Shown here: piece after piece, positions 11,186 to 31,680 of the stretch
How the letters are laid out: every line of letters begins with the position of its first letter
Numbering within the stretch: the stretch's first letter is position 1
Source: Muricea muricata
Taxonomy: Eukaryota > Cnidaria > Anthozoa > Malacalcyonacea > Plexauridae
Reading direction: 5' to 3'
Length of the DNA stretch: 64,000 nucleotides
NCBI GenBank assembly: GCA_963855995.1
Contig: OY979717.1
Location: forward strand, 7,110,290-7,174,289
Notes under the pieces: generated by a model
The model's input: the letters and a program-made list of their open reading frames with translations, nothing else
The model's database searches: none
Told to the model about the DNA's origin: nothing
Program-made: the position numbers and the translations under genes

Positions 11186-11384
11186 ACTTTGACAACATTG
11201 AGTTAACATTGAAAGTTAACATTAGTTAATACACAGGGTTATGTTGTTTTTCGTTGTAACAAATTTACAAACATGTTTGTGACATTTATTGGTGTCTTTC
11301 GAACTTTTTCACAACTCTTGTGACCTTCTGTCTAAGAAATTTTAACCTGTCGAAATATACGTTAGATTTTCTAGCGTTGAAATC

Positions 11385-11505
11385 TACCAATTGTTTTCTC
11401 ATATATTTCGACCGGAGTTTGTGAAATATAATTCCAATTACACAAGGGTCTGCAAGACCTGCATGTGTAATTGAGATTATATGAGCAAACGGAGGGAGAA
11501 ATACA
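11385..11505. repeat. DIRS copy 1 internal complementary region
   Basis: The first ~44 bases are the reverse complement of the element's left end (6876-6920) and the rest the reverse complement of its right end (about 11825-11896). They are joined through AAT at about 11430-11432. It therefore spells the junction of a closed circle, the template used by DIRS elements to complete their ends. Confidence 0.88.
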
Positions 11506-11515
11506 TGATCCCGCC

Positions 11516-11628
<113 letters not shown>

Positions 11629-11672
11629 CCTTTTACTTTTTGTATCTAGAGATTATGCTCTCACGTTGAAAA

Positions 11673-11896
11673 TAGCCAGTTAGGGACACGTGATCGGCGT
11701 ATTTATAGTGCCAGAACAAGAAAAGGTCACGTGCTCAGTGCTTTTTTACTTCCGCTTGGTACCGGAAGCGTTCAATTGTAAGCCAGTGCACAGGAAAGGC
11801 AAGCCTTACCATTTGTTTTCTCATATATTTTTCCCTCCGTTTGCCCATATAATCTCAATTACACATGCAGGTCTTGCAGACCCTTGTGTAGTTGGA
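11673..11896 (-). repeat. DIRS copy 1 right inverted terminal repeat and outer end
   Basis: Positions 11673-11829 mirror the left repeat. Beyond them, 11830-11896 is the unique right edge, which is also encoded in the internal complementary region. The edge holds a small hairpin (ggtcttgcagacc) that could be a recombinase contact site (inference). Confidence 0.8.
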
Positions 11897-11899
11897 ATT

Positions 11900-12350
11900 T
11901 GAATCCAATCTACAAGTCAACGCCAATCGCAAACGCCAAAAGTACCTTGATTTAATTGAAGAGCAGAAAACAAATTATGATAAAGTCAAGTTTATTAACT
12001 TGTCCTTAAGTACACTTGGAGTTTTCAGTCGATCATCGGAAAATTTTGACGAAATGCTGAGAAGTCTAAAACTTAATGCTCAGTATAGTAAATATATAAA
12101 AAAGAAAATAGTGAATATGTGTATACGAACATCGTATTATATATTTTGTAGACGAAATAAGGAGTGGGATAACCCAAAACTAATGACAATGTAATCATTT
12201 TAAAATAATTGTTGAAATTATATATTGTAATATGTCGTCAATTTATGTAGACATTGATAAGCTACCTGTAAAGCGAGGTTTATCATTGTAGTTGTATATC
12301 ATCTAATAATCAATATTAATAAAGTTTCCATTATTATTATTATTATAATA
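11900..12350 (+). pseudogene. R4/Dong-like retrotransposon A, 3' part and (ATT)n tail
   Basis: It resumes exactly where 6875 stopped: GGATT from the left and TGAATCC from here rebuild the codons of the endonuclease motif GFES. The frame runs to 12194 through LSLSTLGVFSRS and the C-terminal TSYYIFC motif. The 3' UTR follows with the conserved hairpin (about 12251-12290), then AATAAAGTTTCCATT and a short ATT tail at 12330-12350 that abuts element B. Confidence 0.88.
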
Positions 12351-14903
12351 AAATGTTCACTACCAACATTTGATCTCGCACAATGCACAGCTTATTTTAC
12401 AAAAACATTTTCTGCTATTATTCCAAGTAAAACATTTACCATTCCTAGTTGGATTCCTAAATTTAATTCCCCGACAACACAATTCAATCTTGACCCCCCG
12501 ACCTATAATGAGACTACAAATGTCATTAGAAAGACGAAACCGTTCTGTTATATGTCTTAAATGCTGCCCATATTTGAGAACTTGTTTAACCGAAATTATC
12601 CGTGCTGCCTGGTCCTCTGGTACTGTTCCATCAGAATGGAAAAAAGCGCGTACGATATTGATTCATAAAAAAGAAGAAACTGACAATCCCGCTAACTTCA
12701 GACCAATAACGCTACAATCTGTCTCACTGAAAGTTTTCACATCCTGTCTCCGTAATAAAATGTTCACTTTCGTAGTTGAGAACAATTACATAGAACATAA
12801 CATCCAGAAAGGTTTTACTCCTATAGTTGCAGGAACTCTTGAACATACCGCTCATATGGCGCATATAATCAACACAGCCCGTATTAAACAACGATCTGTT
12901 ATAATCACCTTGCTTGACCTTAAGAATGCATTCGGCGAACTCCATCATAACCTCATTTACGAAGTCCTTCAGTATCATCATCTCCCACGTGAAATAAGTG
13001 ATCTAATCGAAAGTCTTTACACCAACTTCCAAACCTCTATTATAACCGAACAGTTCAGTACTCCTTTTATTGCAATCGGTCGCGGCGTCTTGCAAGGTGA
13101 TTGTCTCAGCTCTCTCCTTTTTAATATGTCTTTCAATACGTTTACTCAGCATATAAAATCTGAAAAATACTCCCAACTTGGCTTTTGGAAATTTAATAAA
13201 ACTAAAAAAGTTGCTCAATCGTTTCTCAATGTGGTATCAATGGGCCAACATGTTCATACGTGTTGACAAGTGCTCCTCATTTGGAATTAAAAAACATGTA
13301 CCCAAATCTATCCAGTACCAACCTAAGCTGTTCGTAAATAACGAACTGATATCGAGATCGGTAAATCTTTTTGCTATCTTGGGCGTTATTTCGATTTAGT
13401 CATGTCTGACGAATGACACAAATCTGAATTATGTGATCTGTTTAATAATATCATATCAAAAATTGATGAATTACCTTTACACTCCCGAAATAAAATCCTT
13501 CTATATAGTCGGTACTTGCTCTCAAAAATCTCGTGGGAATTAACAATAACCGATATATCTAAATCATGGATTTGCGAAACTTTAGATACCCTTGCTTTCA
13601 GATATATCCGAAAATGGCTCGAACTTCCAATCTCTGCTACCCTTAGCAATGTGTTTCTGCCCCGAAACAAATTTGGTTTAAATGCCATTCTGCCGTCAAC
13701 GAAGTTTACCCAATGCCAAACTGTCTCACGGTCAAGTTTAAAAACGTCCATGAATGAAGGCATCAATAAGTTATGGTCAATAACAAGCACGAATAAGAAT
13801 ATTCAGTACGACATGTACAAAAATACAAAGGATGTATTGAAAGCTTTTAGAAATGATAACGAACAGAGACTACAAAACCACCTCATCTTATAAGGTTCTT
13901 TCTTCTCAAATGTCATCAAAAACTCCACGTCATCATTCAATTCCCAATGGTCATCTGCTCAATCCAGAATTCCAAAGAATATATTTAACTTCACAGTTCG
14001 TTACATCAACAATTCCCTCCCTACTCGAAAAAACATGGTCAGATGGGGTCTGTCATCATCGGCTGATTGTTCATTTTGCTTTTCTCCTGAAACACTCATG
14101 CATGTCATCTCTGGTTTTAAGGAGTATCTAAATGAAGGACGTTTTACGTGGCGACACGATTCAGTTTTGAATTTCATTGCATCCAGCTTTACGTGTGTCA
14201 AGGGATCCAAACTCTATGTTGATTTGCCTGGCGCCATTCGGTATTAGAGTTGACATTGTTACAGTTGTTTACCTTACACTAAGTATAATTAGTTCAGACA
14301 TAATTACCTTACGCTTTACACTAAATATTAGCAGTTAAGTATCGTGGGCTCAGTTGGCACGCTCTCTTGTGCTAGGCATCCATTGTTGTTTTAATAGATA
14401 CATGTTGTTTCGCTAAAGTTTGATCTTATTTACTGGCGTGGCTTTATTACCCCGTCAGTTATCACTAGTGATGAGTTACGTCCAGACCTTCTCTTGACAA
14501 TTGAAAATAAATTATTATATATTTTGGAACTGACTCTAGGCTTTGAAACGAATCTAAAAATTAACTCAGATCGAAAACTGAAAAAATACTTGCCACTTAT
14601 TTCTGATCAAGAAAATAACTTTGATAAAGTAAAATTCGTTAATGTAGGCTATCCATAAGTTCGCTAGGGGTATTTGGTCAATCGACGAACACATTTATTG
14701 ATATGCTTAAGGATTTGAAGTTTGATGAACAGCGTATTAGATACGTTAGAAAGAAAATTATTTCTACTTGTGTTCGAGCATCTTACTGTATATTCTGTCA
14801 GCGAAACAAAGACTGGACGAGCCCAGAACTTTTAAAGATTTGAGTAGTGTCCGAACTGTAACAAAAAAAGCATTATTACTACTATTTTTTATCAATAATA
14901 TAT
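12351..14903 (+). pseudogene. R4/Dong-like retrotransposon B, 5' part (truncated, many frameshifts)
   Basis: The copy begins upstream of the reverse transcriptase, next to element A's tail, and holds recognisable RT blocks: WKKARTILIHKKEE (about 12638), NFRPITLQSVSLKVF, LLDLKNAFGE (about 12910) and GRGVLQGDCLS (about 13080). The FADD box is lost to a deletion near 13200. The RT C-terminus and knuckle region follow in pieces to about 14110, and the endonuclease (RPDLLL) lies near 14480. A 206 bp insertion interrupts it at 14233. The 3' end is separated by the Gypsy provirus and resumes at 36686. At least five frame breaks make it an old relic compared with A or E2. Confidence 0.82.
14233..14438. 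mobile_element. 206 bp insertion of unknown class in element B
   Basis: TGGC occurs on both sides (14229-14232 and 14439-14442). Deleting the segment with one TGGC restores the Dong codons between DLPG and the downstream endonuclease. No terminal inverted repeat or coding frame is seen. A stretch near 14347 (gggctcagttggcacg) resembles a tRNA-type box A, so a SINE or a small solo LTR are both possible. Confidence 0.6.
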
Positions 14904-15087
14904 TGTTAGCAAACAAGTATTCTGGTAAATCCAAACAGTTTTATTGTCTGAAAATTCTAATCCTTTTCTTTACATTTCCTTACACTACACGACTACCCAC
15001 TCTAAACTATTGCCATTGCGCATGCTCCACGGGGAGCCCACTTAGTCCAAGTAACATAAACAATATTAACAATAGATATCCCTATCA
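14904..15087 (-). repeat. Gypsy 3' LTR (184 bp)
   Basis: Begins TGTTAGCAAAC and ends CCCTATCA on the plus strand, matching 36500-36685 with scattered differences. TG/CA termini and the adjoining polypurine tract fix the boundary. Confidence 0.9.
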
Positions 15088-15104
15088 CTCCTTCCCTCCA
15101 CACG
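15088..15104 (-). promoter_or_regulatory. Gypsy polypurine tract
   Basis: The minus strand reads GGAGGGAAGGAG directly upstream of the 3' LTR, the expected primer site for plus-strand DNA synthesis. Confidence 0.75.
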
Positions 15105-15139
15105 CAACAAAGTGTTCCAACATTTTTTGTTCGTCCTTA

Positions 15140-16061
15140 TTAATCACTGTCGTCCACAAAATCCTGTACTTCCATTTGTTCGCCGCGCAATCCGTATGTT
15201 AAACGCAGTGGTGGGTTTCTGTTTCTTCGCGGCCGCGGAGCAACGGATGCCATTTGCTGTTCATCCTCTGTTCTTTCCTTTTCTGTCAATATATCAATCA
15301 CCGCTTCACCTTCGCTATCCTCGCTCGACGCCGTGCAGGTACCTTCTACTTCACTGTCTTCGCAACTGTGGGCAGCCAGATGAATTGGGCGCTCGTAGTG
15401 CCTCTTTAGTCTTCTATGATTGACTATCTTTGTGTGGCGTTTACCTTTCTGTACTTTATAAAGTGTTTCTCCCAATTTCTTTGTTACCGCGTAAGGTCCT
15501 CTCCACCTTTCGGCCAGCAATTTCTTGGAAAGTCCTTTTCTGGCTGGTGGCCCATACTTTCTCCCCTTCCTCAAAAGGTGTAAACCGTGTATTCTTGTTC
15601 TGACGCTTGAGACGTATAGCATTCTCGTCCATCATGCGTTTTCTCACTTTACCATGTATCGCTGTCAAACGGTCAAGCGTTTTGCTGAACACATCCTGGC
15701 GTTTTGTTTGGTTTTTTTTTTTAGTTGTCCGTTGGATAAACGATATCAGTAATCGTTCGCGCTGCGGAACCAAACACTAAGAAGTGTGGCGACTCCCCAG
15801 TCGTGCAGTTTGGTACTGTGCGAATGGCAGACAATGCCGAGGAAAGTTTCTCGTCCCAATCCGTTTGGTCCATAGCCTCGAGATCCATCGCCCAACGTTC
15901 TGCCAAAATGCGGTTTGTTCTTTCGGCTTGACCATTTCCTTGATGATTAAATGGAGAACTACGGGTACGTCTGATACCAAGTCGTTTAATTGACAAAGTT
16001 CCTGTGCCTCAAAATTCCGGCCTTGATCTGCATGTAATCCTTCCGGCACCCCATATCGGTG
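15140..16061 (-). pseudogene. Gypsy integrase, second part of the core and C-terminal GPY/F-type domain
   Basis: It starts at the codons for HRYGVPEG, next to the 15 kb block, and continues with the second catalytic aspartate in GLHADQGRNFE, then SPFNHQGNGQAERTNR with the catalytic glutamate region (about 15920-15960). After frameshifts near 15760 and 15600 the C-terminal domain reads WRGPYAVTKKLGETLYKV and HRRLKRH, then an acidic tail and RRNRNPPLRLTYG. It joins directly to KGIV at 31060 when the nested block is removed. The intact protein inserts LTR-element DNA into chromosomes; this copy is split and frameshifted. Confidence 0.88.
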
Positions 16062-16062
16062 C

Positions 16063-18050
16063 AATCCGCAGTTATTATCAAACCAAACCAAAGATACAAT
16101 CCGCAGTTATTATCAAACCAAATTACATAATACCCAAGGTGATCTTAAAAAAACGTGGAAAACAATTAACGAATTAATCAACAAATAAAAAAAACAGAGT
16201 ATGATTCCAGAAATAAAAATTGTCTCCGTTGAAATTACTGATCCGATCACCATCACAAATGCATTTAATAAGCACTTTATGGAAATGGGAGATAGACTTT
16301 CGACTAATATACCTCAATCTAATGTAGCTCCTGAAAGTTACCTCAATGACCTCCAAAATCCAGTAAATAAGCTTACCTGTTTTAGAGATATTACTCAAAC
16401 AGAAATTTTAAATCTACTTCACGGATTAGTTGCCTCAAAAGCATCCGGAATGGATGGAATCTCAGCAAAAGTTTTGAAAATTGCAGCTCCAGTAATAGCT
16501 CCATCACTTGCACTAATTTTTAATCAATCAATCTCTACTGGTATATTTCCATCTGACTGGAAAATCGCGAGAGTAACTCCAATATTTAAAACGGGAGCCA
16601 AACATGACATGGAAACAACAGACCAATATCTGTTATATCGATTGTTTCGAAAATTATGGAGAAACTGATATATAATCAATTATATGACTACCATATAAAT
16701 TCAAACATACTATCAAACTCCCAACATGGCTTTAGACCATGTCATTCAACAACCACAGCCCTATTAGATATCACCAACAGATAGTATCAAAGTATGGACG
16801 GAGGACAACTAAACGGAGTTGTATTCCTAGATTTAAAAAAGGCGTTTGATACTGTTGACCACGATATTTTACTTCAAAAATTACAAATTTATGGCATAAA
16901 TGGCTTGGCACTTAATTTGATTAAGTCTCATTTATCAGATCGAATTCAATATTGCCAGGTCAATGGTCACTTGTCAAATCCTTTAACTGTTACAACCGGA
17001 ATACCACAAGGCTCGGGATTAGGTCCATTATTGTTCTTGATCTACATTTATGATTTCCCAAAATGTTTAAGGCATACAAAACCAGGTATGCTCGCCGATG
17101 ACACGCAAATTACAGCATCTAATAGTGACATTAGCGTAATTTTGGAGAATCTTAACGCAGATTTACTAAATGTTTCCACTTGGATGTCGGCCAATAAATT
17201 AACTTTGAACAATAATAAAACTGAATTCATGGTCATAGGCAGTAATAGAAGACTTGGCCAAATTGAACAGGAACCCTCAATCTGTGTTGGAGGTGTAGAC
17301 AAAAAAAAAGTCAATGTGGCCAAGTCTCTAGGCCTAATGATCGATGATACTTTATCTTGGTCGGCCCAAATTGACAAAATTACAAAAAAAGTTAACTCGG
17401 GTCTAAGCATTATAAGAAAATTGCGTGATATAGTTGATTATAATACTCTAATAGTTATCTACAAATCTATCATCCGACCACATTTTGATTATTGCTCACA
17501 AGTTTGGGGTCGCCTAAGAAAGGTTTTATCAGATAAACTTCAGCGTCTTCAAAACTGAGCGTTTCGCATAATTTCCCGTGAAGGATATGAAACGCGATCA
17601 AAAGATATTCTAAATAAGGCAGGATTTTTCGACCTACAAACTAGAAGAGAACAACAACTTGCTGTAGTAATGTACAAGATCAAACATAAAATGCTACTAA
17701 ATTACTTACAAGATATTTTTGTTAACACTCAGCAAGTCCATTATCATAACACGACACAAAGAGAATATACTTACGCATTGCCAATGCCAAACACTAATGC
17801 TATGAAAAAATCATTTGGCTACAGAGGTGCGGAAACTTGGAATAGTCTTCCAATTGAATTGAAGTCACAAAAAGGTTTATTAATTTTTAAGAGTAAGATA
17901 AAACAATTACAGATTGATAAGTAATAAAATTTTTTAATATTTATAATAGTTTAGCACACGGCCTATTGGAAGATCACTCCTTTTCGTTCCTTTTTTTATA
18001 GATATTTCATATATTGCGAAATAGTACCGTGTTTAAATATTGTAATAATA
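16063..18050 (+). pseudogene. CR1/L2-like LINE, 5'-truncated copy inside Gypsy integrase
   Basis: The left edge carries a 35 bp tandem duplication (16062-16096 repeated from 16097). The sequence matches the same family as the copy at 53299-58025 from the start of the RT linker (RSYYQTKLHNTQG against RQYYQDKLQTDTK). RT blocks are clear: SKASGMDGISAKVLK (about 16440), FLDLKKAFDTVDHD (16820), GIPQGSGLGPLLFLIY (16995) and catalytic ADDT (17096). The C-terminal domain runs to 17924 with breaks near 16620, 16790 and 17557. The 3' end holds the family phrase cggcctattggaagatcac and then TTGTAATAATAAT, a short TAA tail next to Dong-like copy E1. Confidence 0.88.
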
Positions 18051-18900
18051 ATTAATGGAAACTTTATTTATTGATTATTAGATGATATACAACTACAATG
18101 ATAAACCTCGCTTTACAGGTAGCTTATCAATGTCTACATGAATTGACGACATATTACAATATATAATTTCAACAATTATTTTAAAATGATTATATTGTCA
18201 TTAGTTTTGGGTTATCCCACTCCTTGTTTCGTCAACAAAATATATAATACGACGTTCGTATACACATATTCACTATTTTCTTTTTTATATATTTACTATA
18301 CTGAGCATCAAGTTTTAGACTTCTCAGCATTTCGTCAAAATTTTCCGCTGATCGACTGAAAACTCCAAGTGTACTCAAGGACAAGTTAATAAACTTGACT
18401 TTATCATAATTTGTTTTCTGCTCTTCAATTAAATCAAGGTACTTTTGGCGTATGCGATTGGCGTTGACTTGTAGATTGGATTCAAATCCGACAGTGAGCT
18501 CGAGAATGTATAGGCGAATGTTCTCAATCGCTAGAAGTAGATCAGGTCGTAAATTGTCACCGGTGAGAACAGATGGGTTCACAAAGCCAGGTATATCAAC
18601 GTAAAGTCTGGAATTTTGTACAGCAGTAAGAGTGGATGCGAGGAAATTTAAAACAGAATCGTGTCGCCATGTAAACCGGCCTTCATTTAAGTATGTCTCA
18701 CATCCAGCAACGATATGAAGCAGCGTTTCGGGTGAGGAGCAAAAAGAGCAATCAGATGTCAACGATAGTCCCCATTTTGATAGGTTTTTTCTTGTCGGAA
18801 GTGTGTTATTGATATACCGGATAGTGAAGTTAAAGATGTTTTTCGGAAGTTTGCTTTGAACGGATGACCATAAGACCATAATAATAATAATAATAATATG
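18051..18900 (-). pseudogene. R4/Dong-like copy E1 (5'-truncated, subfamily I)
   Basis: The minus-strand frame 18879-18232 encodes the C-terminal third: the region before the CSFCSSPETLLHIVAGC knuckle, FTWRHDSVLNF, RPDLLL with the endonuclease glutamate in LELTVGFE, and the conserved C-terminus. The 3' UTR with its hairpin (18099-18128) and the AATAAAGTTTCCATTA end lie at the low-coordinate side. At the 5' junction the phrase gaccata is repeated three times inside the TAA repeat, a slippage-like scar. It is nearly identical to E5 and A. The frame itself is open over 215 codons. Confidence 0.88.
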
Positions 18901-18903
18901 ACC

Positions 18904-22551
<3,648 letters not shown>

Positions 22552-22555
22552 CATA

Positions 22556-22565
22556 ATAATAATCC

Positions 22566-22622
<57 letters not shown>
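22556..22622. repeat. (TAA)n microsatellite, tail of copy E3
   Basis: About 20 ATA units joining the 5' end of E2 to the 3' end of E3, whose AATAAAGTTTCCATTA end follows on the minus strand. Confidence 0.97.
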
Positions 22623-22626
<4 letters not shown>

Positions 22627-24143
22627 GAAACTTTATTAAATGGATATTTAGGTTATATGTACAATTGCAAATCTCACTTAAATAAGGTAATTTACAACTG
22701 GCTACTTGAATCACTGATTATATATACACATAACAACGAGGACATAATGACAGCGCAATGTTTAAACAGTTAACAGTTCTGGATTCATCCATTCCTTGTT
22801 TCGACAACAAAAAATATAATACGTTGTTCGGATGGCAATCGTCGTCATTTTTCTGATACAGTAATTCCGATGATGCTTTTGAAAATCTAGATCATTAAGC
22901 ATTTCTATGAAGCTAGAACATTCTTTGGCGAAAACACCAAGAGAACTAATTGAAAGATTTACAAATTTTACTCTGTTAAAATGTTCATTTTGTTCCCTGA
23001 TTAACTCTTTATATTTTGATTTCTTGCGTTCAACATTCTTTTGAAGATTAGATTCGAAGCCAACTGTAAGTTCAACAACATAGAGCACACCGGTTGAAGT
23101 CGACAGAAGCAAATCTGGACGGTAGGTGTCACCAGTGACGATAGATGGACTTTTGTAACCCGGAAGATCGACGTAAAGGCTCGAGCCGCTTACGGTCTGC
23201 AGGCTCGTTGCGAGAAAATGTAGAATAGAGTCGTGTCTCCATGTGAATCGTTCCAGATACGATTGGCAACCAGCTACTACGTGCAGAAGTGTTTCTGGAG
23301 CTAAGCATTTCGAACAGTCTGAGGTTGGCGATAAACCCCATCTGGTAAGGTTTTGGCGGGTTGGAAGTGAGTTGTTGATGTATCGTACTGTAAAGTTGAA
23401 TATGTTTTTCGGGAGGTTCGATTGTGACGCAGACCAAATTTTGGTAAGTTGGGACAAGGAGAAGTTTGTGATGTTAGTAAAGAAGGAGCCTTGACAGGTT
23501 AATTGATTATGCAATTTATCTTCTTGTCCAGAGCGAAAGTCCTTAAGAACTTGCTTGGTGGAATTATAAACGTCATACTGAATATTTTTGCTGTTACTAG
23601 TCGCTTTCCAAAGTTCATTAATTGAGTCGTTTGGAGATGTTTTCAGAGCTTTGCGGAGAACAGTTTGGCATTGGATGAATTTGACAGATGGAGGACAGAT
23701 ATTGAGACCAAATTTGTTACGGGTTAGGAAGACAGTGCTTAGCGTTCCGGATATAGGTATATCAAGCCATTTACGGATATAACTGTTTACTTTGGAATCA
23801 ATGTTTTCAATGACCCAGGTTTTCGCCAGACTAGAAACTGTGAAATGCCAGGATAATTTTGAGAGAAGATATCGACTGTAGAGGAGGATTTTATTTTTTG
23901 CATGTATTGGTTTGGAATCAATATCAGCCATTAGTTCTTCAACGAGTGAGATTAGTTCAGACTTGTGTTGTTCGTCAGACATGCTAAAACTAAAGTATCT
24001 TCCTAAATATTGAAAGGCTTCACCGATACTGATCTTTGGAATCAGTTGGTTATTAATAAGCAGCTTAGGTAGGTATTGGACTGATTTTGTTAGAGTCTTT
24101 TTGATGCCAAAGGTGCTACATTTATCAACCCGAATAATCATGT
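22623..24143 (-). pseudogene. R4/Dong-like copy E3 (5'-truncated, open C-terminal frame)
   Basis: One intact 459-codon frame (24141-22762) covers the region after the FADD box to the C-terminus: IIRVDKCSTFGIKK at the truncation point, the knuckle CSKCLAPETLLHVVAGC, RPDLLL and the endonuclease glutamate in VVELTVGFE. The 3' UTR keeps the hairpin (22661-22672 pairing with about 22690-22699). It is truncated within the RT, so it cannot move alone, although the endonuclease domain is undamaged. Confidence 0.9.
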
Positions 24144-24144
24144 T

Positions 24145-24519
<375 letters not shown>

Positions 24520-27107
24520 ATGAAAACTTTATTGAAATATACATTTTACTTATATATACAATTGTAAATCTCACTCTTATTAAGGTAATTTACAACTGGC
24601 TACATGAATCACATAAAACGACAAATACAAGTACTAATAGTAGGAATAATGATTTAAATGGCTATACATGCAATGTTTTTATTACTAATACTTTAAGAGT
24701 TTGGGTTCAGCACTTCAGCCCATTCTTTATTTCTACAGCAGAAAATATAGTAAGTTCCTCTGATGGCATAGGACATTATCTTCTTTATACAGTATCGTTG
24801 ATGGTTTTTATCTAGTCCTAACGTGTCTAACATTTCTAAAAAGGTACGGCATTCTTTGTCAAATACACCCAGACAACTAATTGATAAGTTCACAAATTTA
24901 ACAGACACATAATTATCCTTCATTTCCTTAATTAAATCCTCGTATTTAGCTTTCTTTCGTTCAACGTTGTTATGCAAGTTAGCTTCAAAGCCAACGGTGA
25001 GTTCAACAATATAGAGTTTATCATCTGGGGTAAGTAAAAGTAAGTCAGGTCGATATGTGTCACCAGTGATGATTGAAGGGGTTCTAAAGCCAAGCAGATC
25101 AGCATAAATTTGAGCTGCGTATGTAGTCTGTAATGTTTCAGCTATGAAATTTAAAATCGAATCGTGTCTCCACGTAAAGCGTTGAAGGTACGATTGGCAT
25201 CCAGCCACTACATGTAATAAAGTTTCAGGGCACAAACAGAAGAAACATTCTGGACTGAATGATAAACCCCATCTTGTAAGATTTTTGCGGGTAGGTAATG
25301 AGCTATTTATATAGCGGACGGTAAAGTTGAAAATGTTCCTAGGTAGTTTTGATTGAGCAGTAGACTATAGTGAGTTTAACTGTAAAAGTGAAAACTTGGA
25401 AACGTTAGAAAAGAAGGACCCCTGACAGATTAAGTGATGCTTTAGTTTATCTTCTTGAACCGAGTGAAATTCTTTAAGAACTTCCTTCGTTGAATTATAA
25501 ACATCATACTGAATGTTAGTATGTTGGTTAGTAGATTTCCAGAGTTGTTTTATGGATTCATTAGGGGACGTTTTCAATACATTGCGCAGAACTGTCTGGC
25601 ATTGGATAAATTTAACATATACGGGCAAAACATTCAGGCCAAATTTGTTGTTGGTAAGAAAAATGTTACTTAAAGTTCCAGAAACCGGAATTTCAAGCCA
25701 CTTTCGAATGTACTGATTGACAACAGAATCGATGGATTGTATTACCCAAGTTTTAGTCAGGTATGCAACTGTAAGGTTCCAAGATAGTTTGGACAGAACG
25801 TAGCGGTTGTAAAGGAGGAGTTTATTTCTTGGATGCAGAGGAGTTTTATCGATATCAGACATCAGTTCCTCTACGACAGACATTAATTCAGATTTATGCA
25901 TGTTGTCAGTCATATCAAAGTCAAAGAATCTACCAAGATATTTAAACGATTCCCCAATTGCAATTGTAGGTATATGATGATGGTTAATGAAGAGTCTCGG
26001 TAAATATTGGACAGATTTAGTCAATAGTTTCTTGATTCCAAAGGTACTGCACTTTTCCACTCGTATTAACATGTTTGACCATTGGCACCAGATAGTAAAG
26101 CGGTTTAATAGATGCTGGTTTTCCGACTCTTGCCCCGTGATGACGGCTGCATCGTCAGCAAATTGAAACCAGTGAATTGGATTAAGGAAGTTTAATGTAA
26201 AACCAAATTGACGGTATTTATCGACCTTGATGTGTTGGATAAAGGTATTAAAGCACATGTTAAACAATAAAGGGCTGAGACAATCGCCTTGCAGTACGCC
26301 ACGTCCAACAGTAATAAACGGAGTACGGAAATCAGATGTTATGACAGATGTCTTGAAGTTGGTATACAAACTTTTTACAATATCTTTAATATGATCTGGG
26401 ACGTGATGATATTCAAGTACAGATTGGATTAAGTTATGATGCACTTCGCCAAATGCGTTTTTCAGGTCAAGGAGAGTGATTACAAGAGAACGTTGCTTGA
26501 TCCTAGCTTTGTTTATAATGTTGGCCATTGATGCGGTATGCTCTAAAGTACCTGAAAGATTGGGGGTGAAACCTTTCTGTATATGATGTTCGATATAGTT
26601 ATTTGCGTAGAGAAATGAATAGATTGAGTTGCGGAGACATGATGTAAATATCTTCAAAGGGATTGATTCCAGGGTAATTGGTCGGAAATTAGAGGGGTCT
26701 TTCGCTTCGCCTTTTTTATGAATTAGGATGGTGCACGCTTTTTTCCATTCAGTAGGCACAACACCGGACAACCAGACAGCGCGTATAAGTTCTGTGACAT
26801 AGGTTCTAAGGTAAGGACAGCGTTTAAATCTTATTATTGAGAGCTGATCGAGAGGGCAAGGAGAGCCAGATGCTTTCATCTTACGTATTATAGTTGTTAT
26901 TTGTTGATAGGTTGGCGGGTCAAGGTCATACTGGATTTGCGGGCGAGATAATGTAGGTATCCAGCTGGGAATTCTAAATAATTTTGTCGGATGTATTGCA
27001 AGTAATGTTTTTCTAAAATGATCGGTGCAATCTTGCATGTTGAAGGATGGTAGTACAGTCCGCTTACTTGCAAGAACGTTCTTAACATAACCCAGAAGTT
27101 ACGCTCG
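24520..27107 (-). pseudogene. R4/Dong-like copy E4 (lacks the N-terminus, few breaks)
   Basis: The 557-codon frame 27038-25365 carries the whole reverse transcriptase: WKKACTILIHKKGEAK, NFRPITLESIPLKIF, LLDLKNAFGEVHH, GRGVLQGDCLSPLLFN and FADD near 26150-26165. After a frame break (25236-25364) the C-terminal frame 25235-24693 holds the knuckle end, RPDLLL and VELTVGFE. The 5' end stops at codons for YERNF, so the zinc fingers are missing. The RT domain is the longest open one among the truncated copies. Confidence 0.9.
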
Positions 27108-27141
27108 TATAATAATAATAATAATAGTAATAATAATAATA
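27108..27141. repeat. (TAA)n, short tail of copy E5
   Basis: About eleven ATA units with one G variant, joining E4 and E5. Confidence 0.95.
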
Positions 27142-31057
<3,916 letters not shown>

Positions 31058-31680
31058 CACTATGCCTTTGTATATCATATCTGCGGTTATTTTTGCGGTC
31101 TGGTCAGGCATGGTGAAAGCTTCCGGCCATTTGCTGAACGGGTCGGTATGACAAGCAGATATCGGTTTCCCGCAGTTGACTTAACCAATGGGCCTACAAC
31201 ATCCATATGCCACCACTGGCCATGACCATCTGGAATTGGTAAAGTCCCTACTGGCTGATGGTCCGGTACAGTTGGGTTCTTTCGTTTCAAACAAACTTCG
31301 CACGAATTATACCACGCTTTTACATCCTTATGGAGATCAAACCAATAGAAGCTTAATTTGACTTTCTGCAGTGTCTTCGAGTAGCTAAAATGTCCGAATC
31401 TATCATGAAGGGCTTCTAACACATTCGCTGCGTTGTTAGCCGGAATGACAACCCTAGGAACACTTTCGGCTTGCTTGGGACGTAAGATAAGTATGCCATC
31501 CTTCAATACGAAATTTTTGCCATGCTTCTGAATAGCTCTGTGGACCATGCGCTGCTTCACATTGTTGAGCTTATATCCAGACTTCACCCACTTATACAAT
31601 AGCCCAACAGAGTTGTCCTGTTGTTGCAAACACATCATTTCGTAGGGGGACCAAAGAGCAGAGATGTTTACTGCCCCCAC
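31058..31680 (-). pseudogene. Gypsy integrase, zinc-binding domain and start of catalytic core
   Basis: The frame 31680-31087 includes the HHCC zinc-binding region (LHDRFGHFSYS, then CEVCLKRK) and the first catalytic aspartate in WHMDVVGPL. A frameshift near 31115 passes to the phase encoding MPDQTAKITADMIYKGIV, which runs into the TAA tract at 31057. The remainder is at 16061. The zinc-binding domain helps multimerise integrase on LTR DNA. Confidence 0.88.

Noticed and set aside
14340-14400. tRNA gene
   Set aside because: Only a box A-like phrase is present; no cloverleaf or box B could be drawn.
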